Of a stretch of 64,000 bases of DNA, positions 43,096-53,981 are shown in pieces. The notes beneath the pieces are model-generated. The model ran no database searches, had not been told where the DNA came from, and saw only the letters and a list, made by a program, of their open reading frames with translations. Numbering within the stretch: the first letter of the stretch is position 1; each line of letters starts with the position of its first letter. This DNA is from Amphibalanus amphitrite. Its lineage: Eukaryota > Arthropoda > Thecostraca > Balanomorpha > Balanidae. The stretch lies in contig NW_024882189.1 in assembly GCF_019059575.1 (NCBI RefSeq), positions 81,001 through 145,000 on the forward strand, written 5' to 3'. The position numbers and the translations under genes were made by a program.

Positions 43096-46000
43096 CTGCC
43101 GCGGTACATACCGTGAGCGGTGAGCGGGTGGACAATTGCACCACTCCGGGGCGGACAATGTCACGTAGCTTGGAGCCGTGGGCAGACAGACAACACAAAT
43201 ACAACTCGTCTGAATTGATACTCATCATATTACCCGCAGTGCTCCTGCCATCCAGCATGCTGCAATAAATCCAGCGAACAAGTACACCGCCCACTCCCCG
43301 CCCGGCCGTCCCTTCCGTTACCTTTTTCTTGCCCTTGCGCCCCTTGCCAGCGCTGGTCGGGCCGGAGGAGCCGGGTCGCTGACCGTTCACCAATCCGGTG
43401 CCGCCGCTCTCCGCCGCCGGCTGGCCACAGCGACAGGCAGGTCAGGTCAGCCGTCAGGTCAGGTCAGCCGTCAGGTCACCAAACAGACGGGCGCTATCCT
43501 ACCCGGGTCGGTCACCGGTAACTCTCACAGCCACCTGACTACTGCCGTGGTCGGTGCTCCACGTGAAAAGCGTCTCTGTATCGTCTCGATAAGACAATTA
43601 TGAGGCCAACACAGTCTGATGTCACTCTATGACTGCAGTCGACAGCACGATTTAAACTGCCGACCAATATGTTTCCCTGTGAATACGCTTGTAAACGCGC
43701 ATATGAATAAATCGAGCCCCGCCCACACAGAGACGGTGAGGGGGCGCGCAGTGCCGTGCGGCGCTCCGTGGCCTCACCTGCAGCCGTCGACTGGAGGGCC
43801 CCAGAGGCTCGCCTGTGAACAAAGCCAGCCGCCCGACGGTCAGACGTCGGAGGGACACCCGGCCATGGCGGACATTGTCTTATCGAGCGTCACGTTCTAA
43901 CAACGTCACATAACGGACCACGTCAGCCCGGTGACACTGATGACGTCATTAGTTCGGAACCAAACAGTCGTCAGGACGAGCTGTCCTGGCGTGTTATCAG
44001 CGTCGAACTGCCCGACACAGGGCCTCTCTGCGACACCGCAGCCCACCAAACACCGCCGGCGGGCCACTCCCACCACCCGTACACCCCGCGTCAGGGGGCG
44101 GCCCACGGGTGCGGGGCACTCCCGTCACCCGTACACCCCGCGTCAGGGGGCGGCCCACGGGTGCACGGCACTCCCACCATCCGTACACCCCGCGTCAGGG
44201 GGCGGCCCACGGGTGCACGGCACTCCCACCATCCGTACACCCCGCGTCAGGGGGCGGCCCACGGGTGCACGGCACTCCCACCATCCGTACACCCCGCGTC
44301 AGGGGGCGGCCCACGGGTGCACGGCACTCCCACCACCCGTACACCCCGCGTCAGGGGGCGGCCCACGGGTGCGGGGCACTCCCACCACCCGTACACCCCG
44401 CGTCAGGGGGCGGCCCACGGGTGCACGGCACTCCCACCACCCGTCCACCCCGCGTCAGGGGGCGGCCCACGGGTGCACGGCACTCCCGCCACCCGTACAC
44501 CCCGCGTCAGGGGGCGGGCCACGGGTGCACGGCACTCCCACCATCCGTACACCCCGCGTCAGGGGGCGGCCCGCGTGTGCAGTCTGGCGCGGCCCTCCCG
44601 TGCGCGCCGCTCAGATGACGGACGGACCCACCTGGTGGCATGTCCTTCACATCCTCTTTGGTGTAGGTGGCCGGATGGACGGCCAGCAGCCGACTCACAT
44701 CGCGCTCGACGCTGGGAATATCCACGCCGGCGGTGTACGGGGCTGAACGGGCCGGCGGCGCCTGCTGCCGCTGACGGACACAGCAGCGGTCAGACGGACA
44801 CAGCACAGACAGACGGACACAGCACAGACAGACGGAAACAGTACAGACAGACGGACACAGCACAGACAGACGGACACAGCACAGACAGACGGACACAGCA
44901 ACGGTCAGACGGACACAGAACAGACAGACGGACACAGCACAGTCAGACGGACACAGCACAGACAGACGGACACAGTACAGACAGACGGACACAGAGCAGA
45001 CAGACGGGCACAGCACAGACAGACGGACACAGCACAGACAGACGGACACAGCACAGACAGACGGACACAGTACAGACAGACGGACACAGTACAGACAGAC
45101 GGACACAGAGCAGACAGACGGGCACAGCACAGACAGACGGACACAGCACAGACAGACGGACACAGCACAGACAGACGGACACAGTACAGACAGACGGACA
45201 CAGTACAGACATACGGACACAGCACAGTCAGACGGACACAGCACAGACAGACAGACACAGCACAGACAGACGGACACAGCACAGACAGACGGACACAGTA
45301 CAGACAGACGGACACAGTGCAGTCAGACGGACACAGTACAGACAGACGGACACAGAACAGACAGACGGACACATAACAGACAGACGGACACAGCACAGAG
45401 AGACGGACACAGCACAGACAGACGAGCACAGCACAGACAGACGGACACAGAACAGACAGACGGACACAGCACAGACAGACGGACACAGCAACGGTTAGCC
45501 GGACACAGCACAGGCAGACGGACACAGCACAGACAGACGGACACAGCACAGACAGACGGGCCGGCGCTGTACGGGGCCGGACGGGTCGGACGGCGGCGCC
45601 TGCTGCCGCTGCCGGGTACAGAAGGCTGCCGGATGCCGCCGCCGCCCAGTCTGACATAACCACATTCAAAGCCATACAATAGACCACGGTGCCGACTTTC
45701 TCTAAATAATCGATCAGTGTAGCATTAAACTAAATGGACATTGACATGAAGCTGTGTTAGCGTAAAAAGGTTTACCATTTTACCATTAATTGTTAAATGC
45801 TAACAGCATAAAACAAAACCATGACGATTATGCTCTTCGAAATCACATTATCAAAAGGTTATTAGGCATCACCTTACCTATCAGCTCTCCCCCCCCCCCC
45901 GTAACAGCGCGGCGGCAGGTAGCCGGCCGACCCACTGTGCGGTCAGTACACTGTGCGGTCAGTCCGTACACTGTGCGGTCAGTCCGTGCACCCACCGGGT

Positions 46001-46219
46001 CCAGCTGCAGCGAGAAATCCACGGTGGCGTCCGGGGGCGCCTGGTCGGCGTTCGGCAGCCGCCCCGGCTCCGCCGAGCCGCCCCGGCTGCCGCCCGCCGG
46101 ACGCGCCGCCGCCGCGCCCTCGGCGTCAATGTCGATGACGGCGGCCGGCGGCCCGGCGGCGGCGCCCACAGACGAGGCCGAGGCAGCGACGGACGACACG
46201 ACTGAGAAGGCCACCGCGG

Positions 46220-46274
<55 letters not shown>

Positions 46275-47204
46275 CGGGGGTCGGAAGTCGCCGCCGCCCT
46301 CCTGGTTGATGTTCTGCAGGCTGCCGCCGTGTTTGCCCGACTCGGAGACGGACGACTTGGCGCGCCCGGCGCCGCCGCCCGTCTCGTCGATGGCGCTCAG
46401 GTCCTCGAGTGAGCCGCCGTGCTGCCGGTGTGGGTCGCGCCGCCGGCGCCGCCGCGCCACTGTCGTCTCGAACGAGCCGCGCGACAGGTTGCAGCACGAT
46501 CCTCCTGGGATTGGCAGCAGTCAGTCAGCGTCACCCAAAAGTCCCGGCAGGAGCGCAACAGCCATCGACATGCATCAAGGGACAAGCCGGATATGTATAC
46601 GTACGAACTGATTTGAAAAATATCAATATCGAAACCCTGGAGCGACTGGCAAACGATGCCAGTACTATTCCGGGCCTGACAAAGTCAGATTGGACAATTT
46701 GCCGAGTTTGCGAGAGGTCGTGCGGCATGTCCCTATTCATCAGACTGACGGACACTGGTGGGCTTGGATGGCGGCCAGTCTCCATCGATTAGATGAACGA
46801 CCCGAACTGACCGCGAACAGACGACCGCGGGCCGCGAATACACGGGGACGTTCCCGGTCTCTAGTGGTCCTAGCCTATGTATTGATGCGAGACGTTACAT
46901 ATTTGGAGACATGCCGCGACGATAGGGTTACATATCATGTATATAGAAAGCCGTGCCTGGCCGGCGGCGCGGCGCGCGGCGGCTCACCCTCGCGCGTGCG
47001 TCCGGCCACGCCGCGCTGTCGCGCCGCCGCCGTCTGCGCCTTGTCGCCGCCGATGTTGTCCAGCGAGCCGCCGGCGTGCGTGCGCGCCGCCAGACTGTCG
47101 CTCTCCTTGCGGCGGCGGCGCTCCTTGGGCTTTTTGTGCCGCTTGGGAGGGCGTTTGATGCTCTCCTCTCCCGACTCGCTCTCCTCTGCCTGCCTCAGCA
47201 GACC
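41247..47204 (-). CDS. Unrecognised poly-Ala/Ser/Pro-rich protein gene, six exons
   Basis: I do not recognise this family. In gene order the exons are 47204-46988, 46504-45996, 44761-44632, 43812-43778, 43420-43322 and 43095-41247. Junctions are GT-AG and phases agree throughout (0/1, 1/0, 0/1, 1/0, 0/0, 0/1). The product has three related GGSL motifs (AGGSLDNI, HGGSLEDL, HGGSLQNI), long Ala runs, a Lys-rich block (GKGRKGKKK), QNVDGYRGKEDLEDLLGFIE, EETEFHVVTRKQRRR, SSWADVTRSRQES and a C-terminal VDVSRFNWAEIVAYLSK. These islands look conserved between disordered stretches. The last visible donor AGCAAAG|GTGAGT implies a further 3' exon. A splice-junction duplication flanks one exon. The 5' end may continue to exons at 51-52 kb. 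Confidence 0.65.
43322..43420 (-). CDS. Unrecognised gene: 99-nt exon
   Basis: Bounded by acceptor GCTGTGGCCAG and donor AAAAAG|GTAACG, this exon reads PAAESGGTGLVNGQRPGSSG then PTSAGKGRKGKKK. It is phase 0 at both ends. Confidence 0.65.
43778..43812 (-). CDS. Unrecognised gene: 35-nt microexon
   Basis: Acceptor GCTTTGTTCACAG and donor CTGCAG|GTGAGG are both strong. It reads (G)EPLGPSSRRLQ and is the only candidate that bridges phase 1 to phase 0 between its neighbours. Confidence 0.6.
44060..44575. repeat. 52-bp minisatellite
   Basis: About ten copies of a 52-bp unit contain CCGTACACCCCGCGTCAGGG and GCGGCCCACGGGTGCACGGC. It lies about 60 bp into the intron after the exon at 44,632. Open frames across it reflect the repeat. 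Confidence 0.88.
44632..44761 (-). CDS. Unrecognised gene: exon with VERDVSRLLAVHPATYT
   Basis: The acceptor is GTCAGCGGCAGCAG and the donor CCACCAG|GTGGGT. It reads APPARSAPYTAGVDIPSVER, DVSRLLAVHPATYTKEDVKD and MPP. This is the most globular-looking part of the protein. Its first ~36 bases and the acceptor are duplicated on the far side of the 19-bp array. Confidence 0.72.
44762..45625 (-). repeat. 19-bp array flanked by copies of an exon start
   Basis: About forty copies of ACGGACACAGCACAGACAG fill 44,777-45,555. On its left is the real acceptor and exon start. On its right (45,565-45,612) a second copy of GCGGCGCCTGCTGCCGCTG and the neighbouring TGTACGGGGC...ACGGG is found, about 40 of 46 positions alike. 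Read on the minus strand, a decoy acceptor plus exon start precedes the array and the real one follows it. Confidence 0.82.
45996..46504 (-). CDS. Unrecognised gene: exon with GGSL motifs and poly-Ala
   Basis: The acceptor is TGCTGCCAATCCCAG and the donor GACCCG|GTGGGT. It reads SCCNLSRGSFETTVARRRRR, HGGSLEDLSAIDETGGG, KHGGSLQNINQEGGGDF, then a long Ala run with Thr and Val (GCC/GCG triplets at about 46,210-46,275), and ends DATVDFSLQLDP. Confidence 0.7.
46988..47204 (-). CDS. Unrecognised gene: basic exon
   Basis: The acceptor is CGCCCTCTCCAG and the donor GCGAGG|GTGAGC. It reads GLLRQAEESESGEESIKRPP, KRHKKPKERRRRKESDSLAA and HAGGSLDNIGGDKAQTA. The Lys/Arg stretch could be a nuclear localisation signal. 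Confidence 0.68.
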
Positions 47205-47453
47205 CTGGAGAGGGCGGGCGGGCGGGCGCGGTCACCGGCCGGACACAGCGACACCACGCGCCGCACAACTAGCAGCAGACGGAACAGCCGCCCACCAGAG
47301 AACCTCACAACCAGAGCAAGGAAAACACCAAATGCATATCGAGGTGGTCATCAGCACGATACTATTTCGCCAGTGATGCAAACAAAGAAAAAAAAAACAA
47401 GGACGAGCACGGGAAACAGAGACAAAGAGAAAGAGAGAAACGAAGAGAGTTAG

Positions 47454-47455
<2 letters not shown>

Positions 47456-47544
<89 letters not shown>
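47456..47544. repeat. (GAAA)n microsatellite
   Basis: About 22 perfect GAAA units follow a diverged A/G-rich lead-in (47,385-47,455). Confidence 0.95.
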
Positions 47545-47702
47545 ACGCTAACTTGGCATTTTTTCACGACCGGACATAGGCAGTCTAACTGACGCCATGC
47601 ACTTATCACCAAATGACCCAAGCATTTCGATTGTTTGTTATTGAAAGTGGTAGGATATCCCCGTGGAAGGTTACTCAATGTGCTAACTGTACAATGTACA
47701 TG

Positions 47703-47917
47703 TATAGTCGACTACAGAATGATGTTCCACTTTTCACAGGCAATTATTTGCCTGGAGTGGTAGGCTGTGCCGCATCACACGGGCTGAGTTCACAAATTAT
47801 AGCTTTGTCCCAATGCGCACAATCGACACGCTTAATTGCGTGATAAACGGCACAACTTAGCGCTCCGGTCAACTGATAGCTTCTGAGGAGTGGAACATCA
47901 TTCTGTAGTCGACTATA
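47703..47917. mobile_element. MITE copy B with TAGTCGACTACAG ends
   Basis: It has the same ends as the copy at 37,019 and its interior is the reverse complement of that copy with few differences (GCACAACTTAGCGCTCCGGT here). It is about 215 bp and non-coding. Confidence 0.85.
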
Positions 47918-48705
47918 CAGTGGGTCTATTTAATTAAGATCTCCAGAGCCACCACGTGGCGCTACGGTCGGGGTAGGGCGAGTCAAAATCCCGAGGGAAG
48001 TGAGGTCACCGGTCATTGTGGGGGAAGGAGGGAGGGGGAGTGACGCGGTATCACGGCGCATGGGGCGTGCGTAGCGCCGGGAGTGGGCCGCCCAGGGCCG
48101 CCCGCCACTGCGCCAAGGCTGAGGGGAGGGGAGGGGATGATGGTTGCGGCGTGTGCGTTCACTCTGGTATGGTGGCATCCTGTTCATGTGGAACCGGCAA
48201 GAATGCGACTGAAGGGAATCATTATCTCAAACAAACGGGCAAGCCAGAGGCAGGCCGCTGGCAGGCCGCTGCCAGGCGAAGTCAGTGAGGGGACCGGCCG
48301 TGCGCGGCTATGTGCGCACGTTAAAATTTGGACTCTTACCCCGCGTTCGATGTCTCCCGGACGGCAAAGATTCTATGCCGTCCGGGCCCGAAATGGCGTT
48401 CGATGTCGCACGGACGGCAAAGATTCTACGTGACGTCACGTAGAATCTTTGCTGTCCGCGCAGAATCTTTTGAGCGTACTACGGCGGGCAGAGAGGCAAT
48501 GATGGCGCGTATTTCAAAAGCGGTGCAGCAGCTGTTTGCAGAAGTTGTTGACATTTGTGCGCGGTCTCTATGGAAACGTAAACTTGGGCCTTTTTCGAAA
48601 CTGACGCACATTGTGTAAGTGGCGCACAAAATGGCCGGTCTCGTCGTCCGCCTGTGTGCTTCATCGAACGCAAAATAGAATATTCTGCGTAGAATGTTCT
48701 TCGTT
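47918..48705. other. Intronic or intergenic DNA
   Basis: No exon was supported. A palindrome AGATTCTACGTGACGTCACG/TAGAATCTT lies at 48,419-48,450, with related CGGACGGCAAAGATTCTA copies at 48,359 and 48,411. Confidence 0.45.
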
Positions 48706-50050
48706 CAGGGCCTCGGCTAACATGTTAACTACTGGGGCAAATGCCCCAGTAGAGTCGAGGAATGCCCCAGTAGTGGTCAGGCTTTGCCCAACCTCCACAA
48801 AATGAGAATACATCAATGTTAACGCACATTCTTTCATTCGGGAGCGGTTGAAGACGTTTATGGCAAGAAATCAGGGGCGGCGGAAGAGGGAGTGCATGGC
48901 GTGCAGCTGCACCCTCAATGTCTATAAAAAAAACATAGGCGTGCATTGGCAAACATATCTTTTTGCACCGCATAATCCATCTTCATTCGAAAGAGCGTCA
49001 AAAATAATGACGAAATTACTTCGGCCACTTTTTTGGTCACGTCAAAGGTCAGGTCATGGTGAAGGCCAAATTTCGCCGATTTTCAGGTCGAATATCGACA
49101 GTTTACAAGATGCCGGCGCATAACTCGGGAACCAATTAGAGCTACAGCACCGCGGAAAAGCGCATTTGATAGCCATATCAGCATGCTTTCTGGTTATTTC
49201 TCTTAGATTTGACCTAACGTCAACGGTTTTGCCTGCAAGGGGCAAAAACTACCAAAATAGAAGATTTCATGCCTTGCACGAGTTTTCTTTTACCGACATC
49301 GTGTTCCTCTCGTCGAGACGCATCAAATTAACTACAATTTCACCTTGAAGGTCAACGTGAAAATTCGACCTCAGGTAAGGTCATGATCTGACCGGAAATT
49401 GTCATGTTGCATATCAATCGATCTGCACCGTCGAGCCAAACACAACTAAGGCATTTTCATCGCTCTAGCATGCCTCTTTCAAAAGTTATTCGCGAAAAAC
49501 TGTTAGATGCCATTCGTGAACTGAGATGACCTCAGGTGCATATAAACAAGGGTCACGGGTGCTATTTTCATGTTCAGTGTGTCAAAGTCACGTACAGTGT
49601 TTTATAGTGTTTAGAACGACTTTCGTCCAAAAGAGGTGGTTTTGAATTTTTTCCCATTGACTTATAATAGCGGTCGCAAAATTGAGCTGACCTTAGGTCC
49701 CCGATATGAAAATTCCGAGATATAAATTTTGTACATGCTGTTGCCCTTATCAATCGCTGGAAGTTTCAAAGCGATCGGTCACTCGGTGTAGCTACGACAT
49801 TCATTGAAACATTTTATGAGGTGAGGTCACTTGAAGTGACCTGGTGACCTGATCTTGAATGACCTTGGTCTGAAATTTTACAACACGTGTAAAATTGATG
49901 GATGCTGGAGCGCCGCCGTTTTTTGAGATATCTGCGAAAAACCGCAGGAAAAACTGCATGTGTTCAACCTCCCCCCCCCCCCCCCCAGCAGGGCGCCAAC
50001 ACACTTTGACGATATGCCCCAGTAGTCAAATTTCCTTAGCCGAGGCCCTG
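48706..50050. mobile_element. hAT-like element with a captured TTAA-family core
   Basis: The ends CAGGGCCTCGGCTAA and TTAGCCGAGGCCCTG are perfect inverted repeats of the same family as 33,094-34,825. The flanks CTTCGTT and CTTCGTC are a near duplication. The middle (about 49,000-49,995) is the diverged reverse complement of 52,790-53,840 and contains that element's CCCCAGCAGGGCG end. No transposase was seen. Confidence 0.75.
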
Positions 50051-51081
50051 CTTCGTCCAAGGAGACATCGAACGCGGCCTTAATTCTGACATAGACCAGG
50101 AATTGCTTGATCGGAGGGTGGAGAGCAGGGTCAACGCAACAAGCTCAGCTTAGCGAGACTTTGTCCTTATGATTCCTTTCTTTCAAAAGGTTCGGCCCAA
50201 ATTTCTATTAATAAAAAGGGGGAGCCGAACCAGGTTGGGCCGGGTTGAACCCGGTTGGACCGGTGTCTTCACGCAATCATGTTAAAAAACAAAGGCTAAT
50301 TTCGGGTCAAATATTTTTATTAACTGATCTTATTGTTTTTAGCTTAGGTACACGTATAATAACTTTTAGTTTTTAACTCCAGACTTCATGCACAAAAATG
50401 TGGCATTCGTCCACTGTTCCTCATCTTAGCGACTTGATTTGACCCTAAAGACCCATCTTACCAACAAAAAAATCACCTGCGTGATAATTAGGAGGGCGCC
50501 AGCCGGTCAAAAAACTGGCGAACGATGCGATCTTTCTATTGCTTGAATTATATTCAATGAAAATTTCAGGAGACATAAATAATCTTAATCCTTATAGCTA
50601 CTGGGCGCCCGGAGCATTCGCTAGCATTTCATTGCCAGCTGCATTACCAACGTCACATTCGCATTACTTTGGGTTCACCATAGTTGACAGTAGATGAGCC
50701 GGCCATAGCAAACCCATGCTCTTTATCCTTTCCATCCAAGCAGCCAACTGCCAAGCGATATGGAACAACGCTGGAGTGCGCCATTTGCCTGCGGCAGTGC
50801 CCCAACAGCCGGGGCTGTTTGACAGGTCACCCGCACTGTGACCTCGCCACCCGATTTTTTCGACACTTAGTTATACCCTGACCCGAAAGGTCAACCAATG
50901 CTCTATGATCCTGAAATTGGGTGTCACAGGCTTCCCCTCTTCAAGGGGAGCACGCTCATTTTCTGCGAAGCTCTAGCCTGATCAGGAGTCGAGCAGCTGA
51001 AGGCTTCGATCAAACTGTGAGCGGCTGTGAAAACGCTAATTCGGACGAGGGTTAGGAGTACAACGGTAAGGGCCATTGTAC
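50051..51081. other. Intronic or intergenic DNA
   Basis: AT-rich, with a GGTTGAACCCGGTTGGACCG palindrome-like stretch near 50,240. On the plus strand at 50,780-50,840 a short frame reads ECAICLRQC...GHPHC, RING-like but isolated. The exon(s) needed to join 51,082 (phase 1) to 47,204 (phase 0) were not found. Confidence 0.4.
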
Positions 51082-51184
51082 CTCCGTCGCCACCAGGACC
51101 GCCTGGAGATAGCTGCTGGCTCCAGCGAGGCCCCCACACAGAGTGGCATTGCCGTTCCAAAAATTCCCCACACTTCAACATCAT
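51082..51184 (-). CDS. Orphan minus-strand exon, possibly 5' part of the unrecognised gene
   Basis: Acceptor CTGTTTATGTAGTCAG and donor GACGGAG|GTACAA bound MMLKCGEFLERQCHSVWGPR and WSQQLSPGGPGGDG. Phase 0 in matches the exon at 51,867-51,980. I do not recognise the protein. Joining it to the exons at 47 kb needs at least one more exon. Confidence 0.5.
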
Positions 51185-51866
51185 CTGACTACATAAACAG
51201 CGCTGCTGTATGAGCATATACCTTACTATACCTACCTATACAGCATGCATAGTGATTATGCTGCAGTCAACCAATGGTAATCTAGTGGCAAAAAAAAAAA
51301 AAACAGTTCCAAATTGGTTTATTATAGGTGTGGACATCACAGAGACATTACACATGAAAATGAGCTGGCAGAGTCCCACACTTAAGCTTGTTAGCTGCTA
51401 AGCATATTTACAGAGTTTAACCAATGGTTCTACAAGCTTCTGTGAATAAATTCTGGGTGACATTGCCCTTTTGCACCCCAGGCTCAAACCTGAATAAAAA
51501 CCACACCAAATTGACTATTGTCCTACCCAGAGTGTGTTTTGAGATAACTTTCTGCAAAGGAATGTAATTTATGGTCCCTCCCTCGCCAAATCATCATCTA
51601 ATTATTAATGAGATAATTTATACTCAGCACAATAAAACTAAATTTCAAACACTTGATAAACGGTATGCCTTATACAATAGTTGCACTGCATCTTAAATAT
51701 GTATGAATTTGTCATTGGAAGTGGTGGACAGCATATCACTTAAACCTCTGTGATATTAGGAAGAATATGTTAGACCTTTTTTGGCAAAAACATGGCAATA
51801 TAAGAAGTTAGTATTGAACCTGAAAGGTGCGCATAAAACAAACACAGTCAAGCCATCATAACTAAC

Positions 51867-51980
51867 CTGAACAAGAGGAGATTTTCCTTGCATGTCGCCA
51901 GTATGTTTGTAGCTGCACACTTCATCCAGGAGACATTTGAGATCAGAATCCTTCATGTTCTCTAGGGTCTTCTCTGTCTC
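51867..51980 (-). CDS. Orphan minus-strand exon, possibly 5' part of the unrecognised gene
   Basis: A 38-codon exon sits between strong acceptor ACATCTGTCTTTCAG and donor GTTCAG|GTTAGT. It reads ETEKTLENMKDSDLKCLLDE then VCSYKHTGDMQGKSPLVQ. Codon use is less GC-rich than in the exons to the left. It is phase 0 at both ends. Confidence 0.58.
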
Positions 51981-52779
51981 CTGAAAGACAGATGTCATGA
52001 TGTTTGAAGCTAACTAACCACATTCAGTTATAAATGAGTCCTGCTTGATGCCATAGCTTTTCAATTGATACCTGATGATAATGACACCTTACGTTGTGAA
52101 CCAGTAAGGTCTTAGAACAACTAGAACACTTCTTTTACATGAAACTACATCACAGATTATGATGCCTGCCAAACAAACAGAAATATAGCTGTCTATCTTT
52201 ACTTAAGGGCAAGCCTTTAAGTAGCCTGAAGATGAGCCAATTGCAAAAAAAAAAATATCAGCCAGCCTGACATTTTTCGTAGAAATAGCTATTTGCCAAT
52301 GGTTGTTGAAAATCTTAGGTGACTTCTTAGCTAAATGACAACAAGCAGCTTAAATGCTGGTAAAACTGGTCTCATATATGCACTTACAAAATCATGTATG
52401 TAGTTTGAATTTTAAATATTTTTCCTTGACATTTAATTGAAATTGCTATAAAAGCAAATGCTATATTGTTTGGCAATTTTTTAAACAACAGTTCATTCTC
52501 AATTCACAATTGCAACATAAACCTTGGCTTGGGAATGAACTGTTGTTCCAAAATTTGTCTAACAATTAAATATTTGATTTTTATTACAATTTCAATTAAC
52601 TATCAAGGAAAAATGTCATTTGAAATTCAAATTACATACATAAATCATGATGTCCCTTGCTAGAGCACTAGGCATACTATTTCATAGAAAACAGGATTGC
52701 ATTTCAAAAAACTGAAATGCCTTTTAGGTAACCAGTGAAAAATGGAAACTTCCCATGGAGTGAAAGGGACGAACCTTAA
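51981..52779. other. AT-rich DNA, nothing recognised
   Basis: Low-GC sequence with no supported exon. Further 5' exons of the minus-strand gene could be here but show no clear signal. Confidence 0.4.
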
Positions 52780-53977
52780 CCCGCGCCCTGCTGGGGGGGG
52801 GGGGGTGTTTGAACACCCCCCCTTGTGGTTTTTCGCGAATATCTCAAAAACGGCGGATTTCTCGCTCCGCGCCGCCGTTTTTTGTACACCTTATCATACA
52901 TCAATTCTACACATGTTGTGAAAATTTCAGACCAAGGTCATTCAAGGTCAGGTCACCAGGTCACTTGAAGTGACCTCACCTCATAAAAACTTTCAATGTC
53001 TGTCATAGCTACACCGAGTGACCGATCGCTTTGAAACTTTCAGCGATTGCTAAGAGCAATGGCATGTACAAAATGTATATCTCAGAATTTTGATATCGAT
53101 GACCTAAGGTCAGGTCAATTTTGCGACCTCCCCATTATAAGTCAATGGGAGAAAATTGAAATGCGCCTCTTTTGGATGAAAGACATTATAAACACTCCCA
53201 AAAACCGAATTACAAGTGGTTTAGACACACTGAACTTAAAAATGGTGTCCGTGACCCTTGTTTATGCCCTGAGGTCATCTTAGGTCACGAATGGTATCTA
53301 ACAGTTTTTCGCAAATAACTTTTGATAGAGGCATGCTAGAGCGATGAAAACGCCTTAGATGTGTTCAGCTCGACGATACGGATCGACTGATATGCAACAT
53401 GACCCTTTCCGGTCAGGTCATGACCTTGACCTGAGGTCAAATTTTCAAGTTGACCTTTCAAGGTCAAGTTATAGTTCATTCGATGCGTCTTGACGAGAGG
53501 AACACGATGCCGGTAAAAGTAAGCTCGTACAAGGCTTGGGTCAAAAGTTATTGCAGAAAACTGTTTTCAAAAAAATCGGCTATTTTTGCAGTTTTTGCCC
53601 CCTGCAGGCAAAACCGTTGACGGTAGGTCAAATCTGAGAGAATTACTCAGAAAGGGCGTTAATAGGGCTATCGAATGCGCTTTTCCGCGGCGCTGTAGCT
53701 CTATTGGTTCCCGAGTTATGCGTTGGCTTCTTGGAAATTTTCGACATTCGACCTGGAAATCGGCGAAATTTTGCCTTCAATGACCTCTGGTGACCTGACC
53801 TTTGACCTGACCAAAAAATTGACCGAAGTGATTTCGTCATCATTTTTTACGCTCTTTCGAACGCCGCCTTCCGCGTATCGCTACGTGGCCCAGGAGCCGA
53901 GTTACAAGGGGGGGGGTGTTCAAACACCCCCCCCCCCAGCAGGGCGTGGAAATCCAGGACCCCCAGCAGGGCGCGGG
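52780..53977. mobile_element. TTAA-type element with CCCGCGCCCTGCTGG ends
   Basis: TTAA flanks both sides (52,776-52,779 and 53,978-53,981). The ends are CCCGCGCCCTGCTGGGGG and CCCCCAGCAGGGCGCGGG. Just inside are GTGTTTGAACACCCCCC and its inverse. The interior is rich in AGGTCA/TGACCT words. It is a piggyBac-like MITE of the same family as 20,852-21,981. Confidence 0.78.
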
Positions 53978-53981
53978 TTAA

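Noticed and set aside
43931-45687. Open frames of 250-450 codons on both strands
   Set aside because: They translate the 52-bp and 19-bp arrays. The real coding part is 44,632-44,761 on the minus strand.
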